Below, in pieces: positions 22,025 through 30,553 of a stretch of DNA of 64,000 nucleotides (the stretch's first letter is position 1; every line of letters starts with the position of its first letter). The DNA comes from Planosporangium flavigriseum. Lineage in GTDB: Bacteria > Actinomycetota > Actinomycetes > Mycobacteriales > Micromonosporaceae. The translations under genes and the position numbers were made by a program. The notes under the pieces are model-generated. The model was not told where the DNA came from and made no database searches. It saw nothing but the letters and a program-made list of their open reading frames with translations. The stretch lies in NCBI RefSeq assembly GCF_011947225.1, contig NZ_JAATVW010000002.1:1-64000 (forward strand). Reading direction: 5' to 3'.

Positions 22025-23605
22025 ATGTCCGAAAACCGCGAGCATCCGTACGCGTACCCGGGCAGGATCGAATGCGTGGAGTTGGACTTCGAACGGTGCT
22101 ACCGGGCGGTCGACAGCCGGGACCCGCGCTTCGACGGCTGGTTCGTCACGGCCGTCACCTCGACGCGGATCTACTGCCGCCCGTCCTGTCCCGCAGTCAC
22201 GCCGAAACGACACAATGTCCGCTTCCTCCCCTCCCCCGCGGCCGCTCAGCGCGAAGGCTTCCGCGCCTGCCTGCGCTGCCGCCCGGACGCGGCGCCCGGC
22301 TCGCCGGAATGGGACAACCGCGCCGACGTGGTGGCCCGGGCCATGCGGCTGATCGGCGACGGCGTCGTCGACCGGGACGGCGTGCCAGGCCTGGCCAGCC
22401 GGCTCGGGTACACCGAACGGCACCTGCACCGGATGCTGCACGCCGAGCTCGGCGCCGGCCCACTGGCACTCGCCCGGGCGCAGCGCGCCCAGACCGCGCG
22501 GATCCTGATCTCCACGACCGACCTGGGCCTGGCGGAGATCGCGTTTGCGGCGGGGTTCCGCAGCGTGCGGCAGTTCAACGAGACGATCAAGGACGTGTAC
22601 GGGCGGGCGCCGTCGGCGCTGCGGTCTTCCTCGACCAGAGCCGGCGCCCCGGGCGCGATCACGCTGCGACTGCCGTACCGTGCGCCGCTGCACGCGGACG
22701 CGCTGTTCGGTTTCCTGGCCGCCCGCGCGATCCCCGGCGTCGAGATCGCCGACGATAACGGCTACCACCGGACACTGCGCCTGCCGCACGGCCGCGCCAC
22801 CGCGACGCTGGCCCCACGCGACGGCTACGTGCAGGCCACGCTCCATCTGACCGACATCCGCGACGTCGCCCCGGCCGTGGCCCGCTGCCGCCGCCTGCTC
22901 GACCTGGACGCCGACCCCGAGGCCGTCGACGCGGCGCTCGCGACCGACCCCGCGCTCACGTCGACGGTGCGGGACGAGCCCGGCGTACGCCTACCGCGCG
23001 CCGTGGACGGCTTCGAACTCGCCGTGCGGGCGATCGTGGGCCAGCAGGTGTCGGTCGCCGCGGCCCGTACCGTGCTCGCGAAGCTGGTGCTGGGATGCTC
23101 CCCCGTTGCGCAGGAGGGTGCCCCTCATGGCACCTGTACGCCTACAGGGGCACCCTCTCGCAAGACACCGTCCGCAGGGGCACCCTCCCGCAAGACACCA
23201 ACCACAGCGGCGCCCTCGTCAGGCGCGCTCCGGCTGTTCCCCGACGCCGCCGCCGTCTCCGAAGCCCCGGACGACGCGTTCGCCATGCCGGCCGCGCGCC
23301 GGCGGACGATCCGCGCCCTCGCCACGGCGGTGACCAGCGGAAACCTGGTGCTCGACGATGGCGCGGACCGCGCGGAGACCGAGAAGAAGCTGCTGGAGTT
23401 GCCGGGCGTCGGCTCGTGGACCGCCGGCTATGTCGCGCTACGCGCGCTCGGCGACCCCGACGTCTTCCTCCCGACCGACCTGGGGGCGCGCCGGGGCGCC
23501 GCCGTCCTCGGCCTGTCCGACGACCCGACCGAGCTGGCCCGCCACGCGACCCGCTGGCGACCCTGGCGCTCGTACGCCCTGATCAGACTCTGGAGACTCG
23601 CATGA
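22025..23605 (+). CDS. Ada N-terminal/AraC-HTH fused to AlkA 3-methyladenine DNA glycosylase
   Basis: 526 residues. Residues 20-90: Ada zinc domain with C51, C55, C82 and C85 (YCRPSCP...CLRC); C51 corresponds to the phosphotriester-methyl acceptor. 100-200: AraC-type helix-turn-helix (GYTERHLHRMLHAELG, LAEIAFAAGFRSVRQFNETIKDVYG). 210-315: AlkA N-domain. 325-520: HhH-GPD glycosylase with VGQQVSVAAARTV, LPGVGSWTAGYVALRALG and catalytic Asp in PTDLG (about 485). It probably senses alkylation, activates transcription and excises alkylated bases. Oddity: residues about 359-397 are a Pro/Thr/Lys-rich insert encoded by a palindromic repeat. Stop overlaps the ogt start (ATGA). Confidence 0.92.
   Translation: MSENREHPYAYPGRIECVELDFERCYRAVDSRDPRFDGWFVTAVTSTRIYCRPSCPAVTPKRHNVRFLPSPAAAQREGFRACLRCRPDAAPGSPEWDNRADVVARAMRLIGDGVVDRDGVPGLASRLGYTERHLHRMLHAELGAGPLALARAQRAQTARILISTTDLGLAEIAFAAGFRSVRQFNETIKDVYGRAPSALRSSSTRAGAPGAITLRLPYRAPLHADALFGFLAARAIPGVEIADDNGYHRTLRLPHGRATATLAPRDGYVQATLHLTDIRDVAPAVARCRRLLDLDADPEAVDAALATDPALTSTVRDEPGVRLPRAVDGFELAVRAIVGQQVSVAAARTVLAKLVLGCSPVAQEGAPHGTCTPTGAPSRKTPSAGAPSRKTPTTAAPSSGALRLFPDAAAVSEAPDDAFAMPAARRRTIRALATAVTSGNLVLDDGADRAETEKKLLELPGVGSWTAGYVALRALGDPDVFLPTDLGARRGAAVLGLSDDPTELARHATRWRPWRSYALIRLWRLA
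23106..23199. repeat. Palindromic/tandem repeat inserted in frame in the glycosylase gene
   Basis: Left arm with GGAGGGTGCCCCT (to 23125) faces AGGGGCACCCTC (23146-23157), framed outside by TTGCG and CGCAA. The right arm is then repeated with a 30-bp period: AGGGGCACCCTCtCGCAAGA at 23146 and AGGGGCACCCTCcCGCAAGA at 23176 (24 bp, one mismatch). The block has the look of a mobile palindromic element rather than of AlkA coding sequence. Confidence 0.75.
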
Positions 23606-24093
23606 CCTGGTATTCGTCCACCATGGACACTCCGGCCGGTCCGTTCACGATCCTGCTGGCCGATGACGAAACGGTTCTCGCCAGCGGCTGGACCACCGAC
23701 ATCGGCTTGCTGGCTTCGCTCGTACACCCGGCTTTGAAACCGGAATCGGAGCCGCAGCCGCGTGCGGACCTCGGGCCCGTCACCAAGGCCGTGCTGTCCT
23801 ATCTCGACGGTGACCTCTCGGCGGTCGACGAGGTGCCGGTGCGCCAGCGCTCCGGAGCGTTTCTCGAGCAGGCCTGGCGGACGCTGCGCGAGGTGCGCCA
23901 CCCGGTCACCTACACGGAGTTCGCGGCGCTGTCGGGGCGGCCTGCGGCGGTCCGGGCGGCGGCGCAGGCCTGTGCGCGCAACCCCGCCGCGCTGTTCGTC
24001 CCGTGCCACCGGGTGCTGCGCACCGACGGCTCGCTCGGCGGGTTCCGGTGGGGGTTGCCGGTCAAGCGATGGCTACTCGACCATGAATCCTGA
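23602..24093 (+). CDS. ogt: Methylated-DNA-protein cysteine methyltransferase
   Basis: 163 residues. Suicide enzyme moving the methyl group from O6-methylguanine to its own cysteine in the motif PCHRVL (VPCHRVLRTDGSLGGFRWGLPVKRWLL). Also seen: the HTH-like segment PVTYTEFAALSGRPAAVRAAAQACARNPAALF with the Arg finger. Coupled by an ATGA overlap to the Ada-AlkA gene, so the two make an adaptive-response operon probably controlled by the Ada part. Convergent with the next gene. Confidence 0.95.
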   Translation: MTWYSSTMDTPAGPFTILLADDETVLASGWTTDIGLLASLVHPALKPESEPQPRADLGPVTKAVLSYLDGDLSAVDEVPVRQRSGAFLEQAWRTLREVRHPVTYTEFAALSGRPAAVRAAAQACARNPAALFVPCHRVLRTDGSLGGFRWGLPVKRWLLDHES

Positions 24094-24137
24094 TTCTATC
24101 GATGCTGGCCAGTCGTGGCGTGCGCGTTCTAGCGCTG

Positions 24138-24815
24138 TCACCCGAGCCGATCCGATCGATACTGCTCAAGCGCCCCGGCCGGGGCCGGCGCGACCTCGTC
24201 CAACGCCAACCGCAGCAGCCCACTGCCCGCGCAGGGGCCCAGCGCGAGTTCACGACGGAGGGGTTCGACCCCGAGCCCCTGCACGACCTCCCCCACCAGC
24301 GCCCGGATCATGGGCAGGTCACGGCTCCAGCGGGCGGCGTCGGCCACCGCCCGCCCGAGTGAGCAGACCCGGATCGGCGCCGCGTTGGCTGGGAACGGAT
24401 CGGGCCGCCGGGTGCGGTGCACCCGTACGAACTCGACCGACCGGACCTGCCGGGCATGCGGCACGAGCACCCGCACGTACGGGTCAGCAGGCAGGTTCCG
24501 GACGCCGTGCCACCGCAGCGCGACCCGGCCGGTGAGCACCGCGCCGCGACCGGCGTAGAGCCATGCGGCGATCGACCGCTGCCAGGAACTGGGCCGGCAG
24601 TCGAACGACGCATACACCGACGGGAGCACCTCCCGTAAGCGGCCGCTGTCCAGCCGTCGGCGCAGCGCCATACGCGTGACGCCGAGCCGCACGAGCTGAT
24701 CGTGGTGGACAAGGCCGCCCTGCGCCGACAGCACATCGCGCAGGGAAACGACTGTGCGCATGGAAACGACTGTGCGCATGGAAACGACTGTGCGCATGGA
24801 AACGACTGTGCGCAT
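24138..24815 (-). CDS. C-terminally truncated AbiEi-like/DUF559-family protein with repeated start codons
   Basis: Up to 225 residues, starting with MRTVVS four times. The body begins LRDVLSAQGGLVHHDQLVRLGVTRMALRRRLDSGRLREVLPSVYASF, an AbiEi-type winged-helix N-terminus, followed by WLYAGRGAVLTGRVALRWHGVRNLPADPYVRVLVPHARQVRSVEFVRVHRT and IRVCSLGRAVADAARWSRD. Full-length relatives continue about 100 residues further into a DUF559-type nuclease-like domain; here the protein ends soon after EVAPAPAGALE. It is therefore probably a decaying member of this very common actinobacterial paralogue family. Four in-frame ATGs (24815, 24797, 24779, 24761) lie one per 18-bp repeat, with no Shine-Dalgarno, and a 10-bp-arm hairpin (24826-24850) lies just upstream. 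Confidence 0.65.
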   Translation of the reverse strand: MRTVVSMRTVVSMRTVVSMRTVVSLRDVLSAQGGLVHHDQLVRLGVTRMALRRRLDSGRLREVLPSVYASFDCRPSSWQRSIAAWLYAGRGAVLTGRVALRWHGVRNLPADPYVRVLVPHARQVRSVEFVRVHRTRRPDPFPANAAPIRVCSLGRAVADAARWSRDLPMIRALVGEVVQGLGVEPLRRELALGPCAGSGLLRLALDEVAPAPAGALEQYRSDRLG

Positions 24816-24832
24816 GGAAACGACTGTGCGCC
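24744..24832. repeat. 18-bp tandem repeat, 5 copies, across a start codon
   Basis: Unit GGAAACGACTGTGCGCAT on the plus strand, at 24744, 24762, 24780, 24798 and 24816 (the last ends GCC instead of CAT). Copies 1-4 are identical. Read on the minus strand each unit encodes MRTVVS and supplies an ATG. The fifth unit merges with a hairpin GTGCGCCGCC-TCTTC-GGCGGCGCAC. Confidence 0.9.
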
Positions 24833-24886
24833 GCCTCTTCGGCGGCGCACAACGGTCAAGCTACGGCTGTGGACAACGGTGACTGG

Positions 24887-25657
24887 TTACCAGTCGCCGC
24901 CGAAGTCCCCGCCGCCCCAGTCGCCGCCGAAGTCCCCGCCGAAGTCACCGAAGTCGCTGCCACCACCGTCGCCGCCGTCCCCGCCCGGGTCCCAGCCGTG
25001 CTGGTCGGCGTAGTCGAGGCCCTGCTCGAAGCCGGCGTCATACCCGATGTCGCCGAAGGCCGGGCTCAACAGTGCATCGAAGATCAGCATCGAGCCGATC
25101 GCGCCGGCGCCGGCGGCCAGGGCGGTCTTCCACACCGGCTGGGAGTACCACCCCGACGGCACCGGGCGGCCCTGCACCATCCCGCCGGGGTAGTAGTACG
25201 GCGTGTCGCGGCCCGGCCGCGGGCCGGCCTTGAAGTGCTGGCCCTGCACCTCGACCTCGCGCTCCTGGGTCAGCGCGCCGGCCTGCCGCTGGCCAGCCAG
25301 CGGCGGAACCTCGGGTCCCGGGTCGAGCCCCAGCGCGGTTCGCGCCCCGCGCACGTATGCCAGGCCCTCCAGGGCGGTCTCCCGGGCCAGCTCGTACTGC
25401 TTCGGCGTCGTGGCCCGGTCCAGCTGAGCGCCGGCCGCGTTGTAGCGCTCCCCCGCGTCGACCAGGGCCTGCTTGGCCGCCGCGTTGTCACCGGCGGAGA
25501 GGTTCATGACCTGGCCGCCGAGCCGCTCGTACCAGCGCAGGGCCTCTTCACGCGCGTCCGCGAGCTCCTGCTCGCGCCGCTTACGTCCGAACAACGAGAA
25601 AATCACCAGGACTCCCACACAAACGAGGACCAGCAGCCAGAACGCGACCCAACCCAT
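24887..25657 (-). CDS. Membrane-anchored protein with helical domain and Gly/Asp-rich tail
   Basis: 256 residues from the ATG at 25657. N-terminal membrane segment (MGWVAFWLLVLVCVGVLVIFSLF), basic stop FGRKRREQ, a helical domain (about 30-120: QELADAREEALRWYERLGGQVMNL..., AKQALVDAGERYNAAGAQLDRATTPKQYELARETALEGLAYVRGARTAL), a Pro/Gly stretch with GRDTPYYYPGGMVQGRPVPSGWYSQPVW, a second hydrophobic stretch (KTALAAGAGAIGSMLIFDALLS), and a tail of repeated GGDFGGDW-type units. Similar proteins are labelled DUF1542 in actinomycetes. Function unknown. Divergent from rmuC with about 40 bp between starts. Confidence 0.75.
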   Translation of the reverse strand: MGWVAFWLLVLVCVGVLVIFSLFGRKRREQELADAREEALRWYERLGGQVMNLSAGDNAAAKQALVDAGERYNAAGAQLDRATTPKQYELARETALEGLAYVRGARTALGLDPGPEVPPLAGQRQAGALTQEREVEVQGQHFKAGPRPGRDTPYYYPGGMVQGRPVPSGWYSQPVWKTALAAGAGAIGSMLIFDALLSPAFGDIGYDAGFEQGLDYADQHGWDPGGDGGDGGGSDFGDFGGDFGGDWGGGDFGGDW

Positions 25658-25699
25658 TAGTACGACGGTACCTACACGTGTCGAGCACCGTCTTACGGC

Positions 25700-26893
25700 A
25701 TGCTGTCGATCGTGGCACTTCTTCTGCTCTTCGTCGGTCTGCTCGTCGGTGCCGCCCTCGGGTGGCTGGCCGCCCGCGTGAAATCGTCGTCCGACATCGC
25801 CCGGCTCGACGCCACTTTGCGGGCCACCAAAGAGGGCGAGGCGCGGCTCGAACAGTCCCTGCGGGCGCTCAGCTTCGAGGCGAGCGCGCAGACCCAGGAC
25901 GCGGTCGCCGACGCCATCGCGCCGCTGCGGGAGACGCTGCTGCGCTACGAGCAGCGGGTGGCCGAGTTGGAGCGCGACCGCGTCGCCGCCTACGAGGGGC
26001 TGCGCCAGCAGGTGAAGGGCATGTCCGAGGTCTCCAGCGAGCTGCGTACGGAGACCCGGCAGTTGGTCGCGGCGCTGCGGGCGCCGCAGGTACGCGGGCG
26101 CTGGGGCGAGCACCAACTGCGCCGTATCGTCGAAGCCGCCGGCATGCTGCAGCACTGCGACTTCTCCGAGCAGGTCACTGCCGCCACGGACGCCGGAGGG
26201 ATCCGACCCGACCTGGTGGTGCGCCTGCACGGCGGGCGGCACGTGGTCGTCGACGCCAAGGCTCCGTTCGAGGCGTACCTGTCCGCAATGGAGGCGCGCG
26301 ACGAACCCACCCGGAACGCGCACCTGACGGCGCACGCCAAGCACGTACGCGGGCACGTCGACACCCTGTCGACCAAGGCCTACTGGGCAGCGTTCGAGCC
26401 GACGCCCGAGTTCGTGGTGCTGTTCATGCCGGCCGACCCGTTCCTCGACGCGGCGCTGCAGCGAGACCCGACGCTGCTGGAGTACGCGTTCGCGCGCAAC
26501 GTCGTACTGGCCACGCCGGCGACGCTCGTCGCGCTGCTGCGCACGGTCGCGTACGCGTGGCGCCAGGAGTCGCTGGCCCGCAACGCCCTCGCCGTGCACA
26601 CGCTCGGCAAGGAGCTGTACGCGCGACTGTCGACCATGGGTGACCACCTGGCGAAGGTCGGCACGTCGCTCGGGGGCGCGGTGACCGCGTACAACAAGGC
26701 CATCGGGTCGCTGGAGTCCCGGGTACTGGTCAGCGCGCGACGACTCGGCGAGCTCGGGGTCTCGTCGGACGAGCTTGACGCGCCGGGACAGGTCGAGGTC
26801 ACGCCCCGGCATCTGCAGGCGCCGGAGCTGGTCGACAGCGAGTACGCCTCGCTGCTGGCCGAGCTGCGCCGCGACGAGCCGCCGGCGCCCTGA
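25700..26893 (+). CDS. rmuC: DNA recombination protein RmuC homologue
   Basis: 397 residues. N-terminal membrane segment (LSIVALLLLFVGLLVGAALGWLAA), coiled coil to about residue 130, then the RmuC domain: VRGRWGEHQLRRIVEAAGMLQHCDFSEQV, RPDLVVRLHGGRHVVVDAKAPFEAYLSAMEA, HVDTLSTKAYWAAFEPTPEFVVLFMPADPFLDAAL, ATPATLVALLRTVAYAWRQESLARNA. The VVVDAKAP element is the PD-(D/E)xK-like core. RmuC limits rearrangement between inverted repeats; RmuC proteins have also been linked to restriction of foreign DNA. Stand-alone gene. Confidence 0.92.
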   Translation: MLSIVALLLLFVGLLVGAALGWLAARVKSSSDIARLDATLRATKEGEARLEQSLRALSFEASAQTQDAVADAIAPLRETLLRYEQRVAELERDRVAAYEGLRQQVKGMSEVSSELRTETRQLVAALRAPQVRGRWGEHQLRRIVEAAGMLQHCDFSEQVTAATDAGGIRPDLVVRLHGGRHVVVDAKAPFEAYLSAMEARDEPTRNAHLTAHAKHVRGHVDTLSTKAYWAAFEPTPEFVVLFMPADPFLDAALQRDPTLLEYAFARNVVLATPATLVALLRTVAYAWRQESLARNALAVHTLGKELYARLSTMGDHLAKVGTSLGGAVTAYNKAIGSLESRVLVSARRLGELGVSSDELDAPGQVEVTPRHLQAPELVDSEYASLLAELRRDEPPAP

Positions 26894-26930
26894 CCCGTCA
26901 CCCCGCCACCCCGCCACCCCGCCACCCCAA

Positions 26931-27004
26931 GATCCGCGCAGTTTGGGGGAAACTGCTGCTTCCCGAGCGCGGGAGACAGCAATTTGGCCCAAACTGTGCG
27001 GATC
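26931..27004. repeat. Long imperfect inverted repeat between convergent genes
   Basis: Outer arms GATCCGCGCAGTTTGG (26931-26946) and CCAAACTGTGCGGATC (26989-27004) differ at one position; inner sequence has a smaller CCCG..CGGG stem. Preceded by three tandem CCCCGCCA-type units and CCAAGATC. It probably terminates rmuC and ispH, and belongs to the same style of palindromes as those at 20832 and 53620. Confidence 0.7.
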
Positions 27005-27125
27005 ATGAGCGCGTGGGCGGGCGCGGATCATGAGCGCGCGGGCGGGCGCGGATCATGAGCGCGCGGGCGGGCGCGGATCATGAGCGCGCGGGCGGGCGCG
27101 GATCATGAGCGCGCGGCCGGGCCGG
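27001..27125. repeat. 25-bp tandem repeat, 5 copies
   Basis: Unit GATCATGAGCGCGC followed by GGGCGGGCGCG, starting at 27001, 27026, 27051, 27076 and 27101; the first has GCGT for GCGC, the last is diverged. It lies downstream of the convergent rmuC and ispH genes and encodes nothing recognisable. Confidence 0.9.
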
Positions 27126-27141
27126 CGCGGGCGGGACGGCC

Positions 27142-28161
27142 TCAGCTCTGGGTCGCACCGGCCGCCAGGGCGGCGACCTCACCGGCACGGGCCGCCGCAG
27201 CGGCCTTCATGTCCCGCTTCAGCTCCTGCGGCAGCGAGAAGGTCAACTTCTCGTCCGCCGTCGTCACCTCGGCCACCTCGCCGAAGCCGCGCTCGGCCAG
27301 CAGGTCGAGGACCTCCATGACCAGATCATCGGGGACCGATGCGCCGGACGTCAGGCCCACGGTCGACGCGCCTTCCAGCCACTCGTCCTTGATCTCGCTG
27401 GCGTAGTCGATCAGGTAACCCGCCCGCGCCCCGGCGTCGACCGCGACCTCACGCAGCCGCTGCGAGTTCGACGAGTTCTGCGAGCCGACCACGAGGACGA
27501 CGTCGCACGAGGGCGCCATCGCCTTGACCGCCTCCTGGCGGTTGGAGGTGGCGTAGCAGATGTCGTCGCTCGGCGGCGACACCAGCAGCGGCAGCTTGCG
27601 CTTGAGCCGGTCGACGGTCTCGAGCGTCTCGTCGACCGACAGGGTCGTCTGGGACAGCCAAACCACCTTCGAGGGGTCCCGCACGGTCACCTTGTCGACC
27701 GCGTCCGGGCCGTCGACAAGCTGGATGTGGGCGGGCGCCTCGCCGGTCGTACCGATGACCTCTTCGTGTCCTTCGTGCCCGATGAGCAGGATGTCGTAGT
27801 CCTCCGCCGCAAATCGGCGGGCCTCCTGGTGCACCTTGGTGACCAGCGGGCAGGTCGCATCGATCGCCTTCAGGGCGCGGACCCGGGCCTGCTCGTGCAC
27901 CTCGGGCGCCACGCCGTGGGCCGAGAAGACCACGATCGAGCCCTCCGGGACCTCCTCGTTCTCCTCGACGAAGATGGCACCCTGGGCCTGCAGCGTGGCC
28001 ACGACGTGCTTGTTGTGCACGATCTGCTTACGCACGTAGACCGGCGGACCGTACAGCTTCAGCGCCTCCTCCACGGTCTGCACCGCGCGGTCGACACCGG
28101 CACAGTAACCACGCGGCTTGGCGAGCAGGACACGCTTACGGTTCTCGGTCACGGCCCCCAT
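27142..28161 (-). CDS. ispH: 4-hydroxy-3-methylbut-2-enyl diphosphate reductase
   Basis: 339 residues. Last enzyme of the MEP pathway, an iron-sulphur enzyme reducing HMBPP to IPP and DMAPP. The three cluster cysteines are in [11 protein letters not shown] (C20), [11 protein letters not shown] and [14 protein letters not shown]; active-site features include [35 protein letters not shown] (catalytic Glu) and [14 protein letters not shown] at 28161 chosen by family alignment. Divergent from xseA with 43 bp between starts. Confidence 0.96.
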   Translation of the reverse strand: MGAVTENRKRVLLAKPRGYCAGVDRAVQTVEEALKLYGPPVYVRKQIVHNKHVVATLQAQGAIFVEENEEVPEGSIVVFSAHGVAPEVHEQARVRALKAIDATCPLVTKVHQEARRFAAEDYDILLIGHEGHEEVIGTTGEAPAHIQLVDGPDAVDKVTVRDPSKVVWLSQTTLSVDETLETVDRLKRKLPLLVSPPSDDICYATSNRQEAVKAMAPSCDVVLVVGSQNSSNSQRLREVAVDAGARAGYLIDYASEIKDEWLEGASTVGLTSGASVPDDLVMEVLDLLAERGFGEVAEVTTADEKLTFSLPQELKRDMKAAAAARAGEVAALAAGATQS

Positions 28162-28204
28162 GGTACGGGGCCGTCTCACGAGCGACGATGCGTACGCTAA
28201 CCGG

Positions 28205-29422
28205 GTGACAGAGCAGGCGGGGCAGTCCACCCCCGAACAACCGTGGCCGGTGCGGGTCGTGAGTCAGAAGATCGCGGCGTGGATCAGCAGGCTCGGTTGG
28301 GTCTGGGTGGACGGGCAGGTGGCGCAGATCAGCCGCCGCCCCGGCGCCAGCACCGTCTTCCTCACCCTGCGTGACCCCTCCGCCGACCTGAGCCTGACGG
28401 TGACGACCAGCCGGGATGTCCTCGATGCGGGCGCGCCCAACCTGGTCGACGGCGCCCGCATCGTCGTCCACGCCAAGCCCGACTTCTTTCCCGGCCGCGG
28501 CACGCTGAGTCTGCGCGCCGACGAGATCCGGCAGGTCGGCATCGGCGAGCTGCTGGCCCGCATCGAGCACCTGAAGAAGCTGCTGAACGCGGAGGGGCTG
28601 TTCGACCGGTCCCGCAAGCGCCGCCTGCCGTTCCTGCCCGGCCGCATCGGCCTGATCACCGGGCGCGCCAGCGCCGCCGAGCGGGACGTGTGCACGAACG
28701 CGGGCCGGCGGTGGCCCGCCGTCGACTTCCGGATCATCAACGTGGCGGTACAGGGCCCGACGGCGGTGCCGCAGATCCTCGACGCGCTCTCCGCCCTCGA
28801 CCGGGACGAGACCGTCGACGTGATCGTGCTGGCCCGCGGCGGCGGCTCGTTCGAAGACCTGCTGCCGTTCTCCGACGAGGCGCTGTGCCGGGCGGTCTTC
28901 GCCTGCCGTACGCCGGTCGTCTCCGCGATCGGCCACGAGACGGACACCCCGCTGGTCGACTACGTCGCCGACCTTCGCGCCTCGACGCCGACGGACGCGG
29001 CGAAGCGGATCGTGCCGGACCTCGCCGACGAGCTACGCCTGATCGGCCAGGCCCGGCAGCGGCTGTGGCGCGGCGTGAGCCACCTGCTCGACCGTGAACA
29101 GCGCGCGCTCGACTCGATCCGCAGCCGGCCGGTGCTCGCGCGGCCCGAGGTGATAGTCGATCAGCGGGAGACCGAGATCAAGGCACTGCGCGAGCGCGGC
29201 ACCCGTACCCTCGGCCACCGCCTCGACCGCGCGGAAGCCGACCTCACCCACACTCTCGCCCGGCTCCGGGCGCTGTCCCCGGCGGCGACGCTGCAGCGCG
29301 GGTACGCGATCGTGCAGCGCCCGGACGGAGCGGTGGTCCGGGCGCCCGACGACGTCGAGGCAAAGGATCAGCTGCGCATCCGGCTCGCCGGCGGCGAGCT
29401 GACGGCGACCGTCGACAGCTGA
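28205..29422 (+). CDS. xseA: Exodeoxyribonuclease VII large subunit
   Basis: 405 residues from the GTG at 28205. N-terminal OB fold ([36 protein letters not shown]) and catalytic core [89 protein letters not shown], then a coiled-coil C-terminus for XseB binding and the [10 protein letters not shown] end motif. ExoVII degrades single-stranded DNA. xseB follows after a GNAT gene in the same direction, so the subunits are co-transcribed. Confidence 0.95.
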   Translation: MTEQAGQSTPEQPWPVRVVSQKIAAWISRLGWVWVDGQVAQISRRPGASTVFLTLRDPSADLSLTVTTSRDVLDAGAPNLVDGARIVVHAKPDFFPGRGTLSLRADEIRQVGIGELLARIEHLKKLLNAEGLFDRSRKRRLPFLPGRIGLITGRASAAERDVCTNAGRRWPAVDFRIINVAVQGPTAVPQILDALSALDRDETVDVIVLARGGGSFEDLLPFSDEALCRAVFACRTPVVSAIGHETDTPLVDYVADLRASTPTDAAKRIVPDLADELRLIGQARQRLWRGVSHLLDREQRALDSIRSRPVLARPEVIVDQRETEIKALRERGTRTLGHRLDRAEADLTHTLARLRALSPAATLQRGYAIVQRPDGAVVRAPDDVEAKDQLRIRLAGGELTATVDS

Positions 29423-29462
29423 AAACCCGTTGCGCGCCCTGCGGCGACGGGCCGATCGTCAC

Positions 29463-30287
29463 ATGATCGAAACCTCCCGAAAGGCGACAGCAGAAGTGTC
29501 TGCGCAGATCCAGGCGTACATCCGCCGCGCCGCGACCGTCGGACGCGAGACCGAGCAGATCGGCCCGTTCCTGGCCACGTTCACGCCGCACAGCACCAAC
29601 CCGTTCGTCAACTACGCGATCCCGGCCGCCGGGGCCGAGCCGACGCCCGACGATGTCGCGGCGCTGATCACCGCGTACGAGCAGCGTGACCGGATCCCGC
29701 GGCTGGAGTACCTGCCGAAGCTGGCGCCGGCCGTCGAGCCGGCGCTGCTGGCCGCCGGCTTCGCCGTCGAAGATCGGGTACGGGTGATGGAGTGCGCGAA
29801 GGGCGAGGCCGGGGCTCAGGCCGTACCCGCGGGCATCGAGCTGATCGCGCCGACGACCGACGCGGAACTGCTGGACCTGCTCACCGCCCAGCACGAGGCG
29901 TACGACGAACCCGAGGCGCCGACCGGGGCCAACGTGGCGGCCGCCCGACAGGCGCTGGAAGCGGGTGGGCTGGCGGTCCTGGCCCGGGATACGGACACCG
30001 GCGAGCCGGCCGGCGGCGGCATCTGCACGCCGATCTTCGACGGCGTCGGCGAGATCGCCGGGGTCGGCGTGCGCCCGACGTTCCGCCGCCGTGGCATCGC
30101 GGGGGCGATCACGGCGTACCTGACGCGCGAAGCACACCGCTCGGGCGCTGACCTGACGTTCCTCATGCCGGCCGGCGAGGACGAGCAGCGGATCTATGGC
30201 CGTGTCGGTTTCCACGCGACCGACGAGGTCGTGTTCTTCCGACTGGTCTTCAGCCGCGCCGCGACTGAAGACCAGTCGCTCCCGTAG
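29463..30287 (+). CDS. GNAT-family N-acetyltransferase
   Basis: 274 residues. N-terminal half (ETEQIGPFLATFTPHSTNPFVNYAIP, YLPKLAPAVEPALLAAGFAVEDRVRVMEC) is the accessory domain seen in actinobacterial two-part GNATs; the C-terminal half has the acetyl-CoA site VGEIAGVGVRPTFRRRGIAGAITAYLTREAHRSGADLTFL (R/Q-x-x-G-x-G/A) and EQRIYGRVGFHATDEV. Substrate unknown. It sits between xseA and xseB, 12 nt from the latter. Confidence 0.85.
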   Translation: MIETSRKATAEVSAQIQAYIRRAATVGRETEQIGPFLATFTPHSTNPFVNYAIPAAGAEPTPDDVAALITAYEQRDRIPRLEYLPKLAPAVEPALLAAGFAVEDRVRVMECAKGEAGAQAVPAGIELIAPTTDAELLDLLTAQHEAYDEPEAPTGANVAAARQALEAGGLAVLARDTDTGEPAGGGICTPIFDGVGEIAGVGVRPTFRRRGIAGAITAYLTREAHRSGADLTFLMPAGEDEQRIYGRVGFHATDEVVFFRLVFSRAATEDQSLP

Positions 30288-30299
30288 GGTGGCAGCGTC

Positions 30300-30497
30300 A
30301 TGAGCACACCTGAACTGAGTTACGAGCAGGCCCGCGCCGAGCTGGCCGCCGTGGTGGAGAAGCTGGAAGCCGGCGGCAACACGCTGGAGGAGTCGCTGGC
30401 GCTGTGGGAGCGCGGCGAGAAGCTCGCGACCGTGTGCCAGCAGTGGCTCGACGGTGCCCGGGCCCGGCTGGACGCCGCCCGCACCGACGCCGGGTAG
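30300..30497 (+). CDS. xseB: Exodeoxyribonuclease VII small subunit
   Basis: 65 residues, typical length. Family pattern LSYEQARAELAAVVEKLEAGGNTLEESLALWERGEKLATVCQQWLDGARARLD. Binds the XseA coiled coil in the ExoVII complex. Its stop codon lies in the first unit of a 16-bp tandem repeat. Confidence 0.94.
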   Translation: MSTPELSYEQARAELAAVVEKLEAGGNTLEESLALWERGEKLATVCQQWLDGARARLDAARTDAG

Positions 30498-30546
30498 CAC
30501 CAGCGTCGAGTAGCACCAGCGCCGGGTAGCACCAGCGCCGGGTAGC
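30489..30546. repeat. 16-bp tandem repeat at the end of xseB
   Basis: GCCGGGTAGCACCAGC at 30489 and 30521, a variant GTCGAGTAGCACCAGC at 30505, and a partial unit at 30537. The xseB stop TAG is inside unit 1, and each unit carries a TAG in the same frame position, so changes in copy number would not extend the protein. Confidence 0.8.
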
Positions 30547-30553
30547 GACTTGA

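Noticed and set aside
24744-24832. Possible CRISPR array
   Set aside because: Repeats are directly abutting 18-bp units without spacers; the 25-bp units at 27001 likewise. No cas genes.
24887-27031. A 714-codon open frame on the minus strand
   Set aside because: Only the part up to 25657 is protein-like; the rest is the antisense of rmuC, with Arg/Gly/Val-rich translation and no domain.
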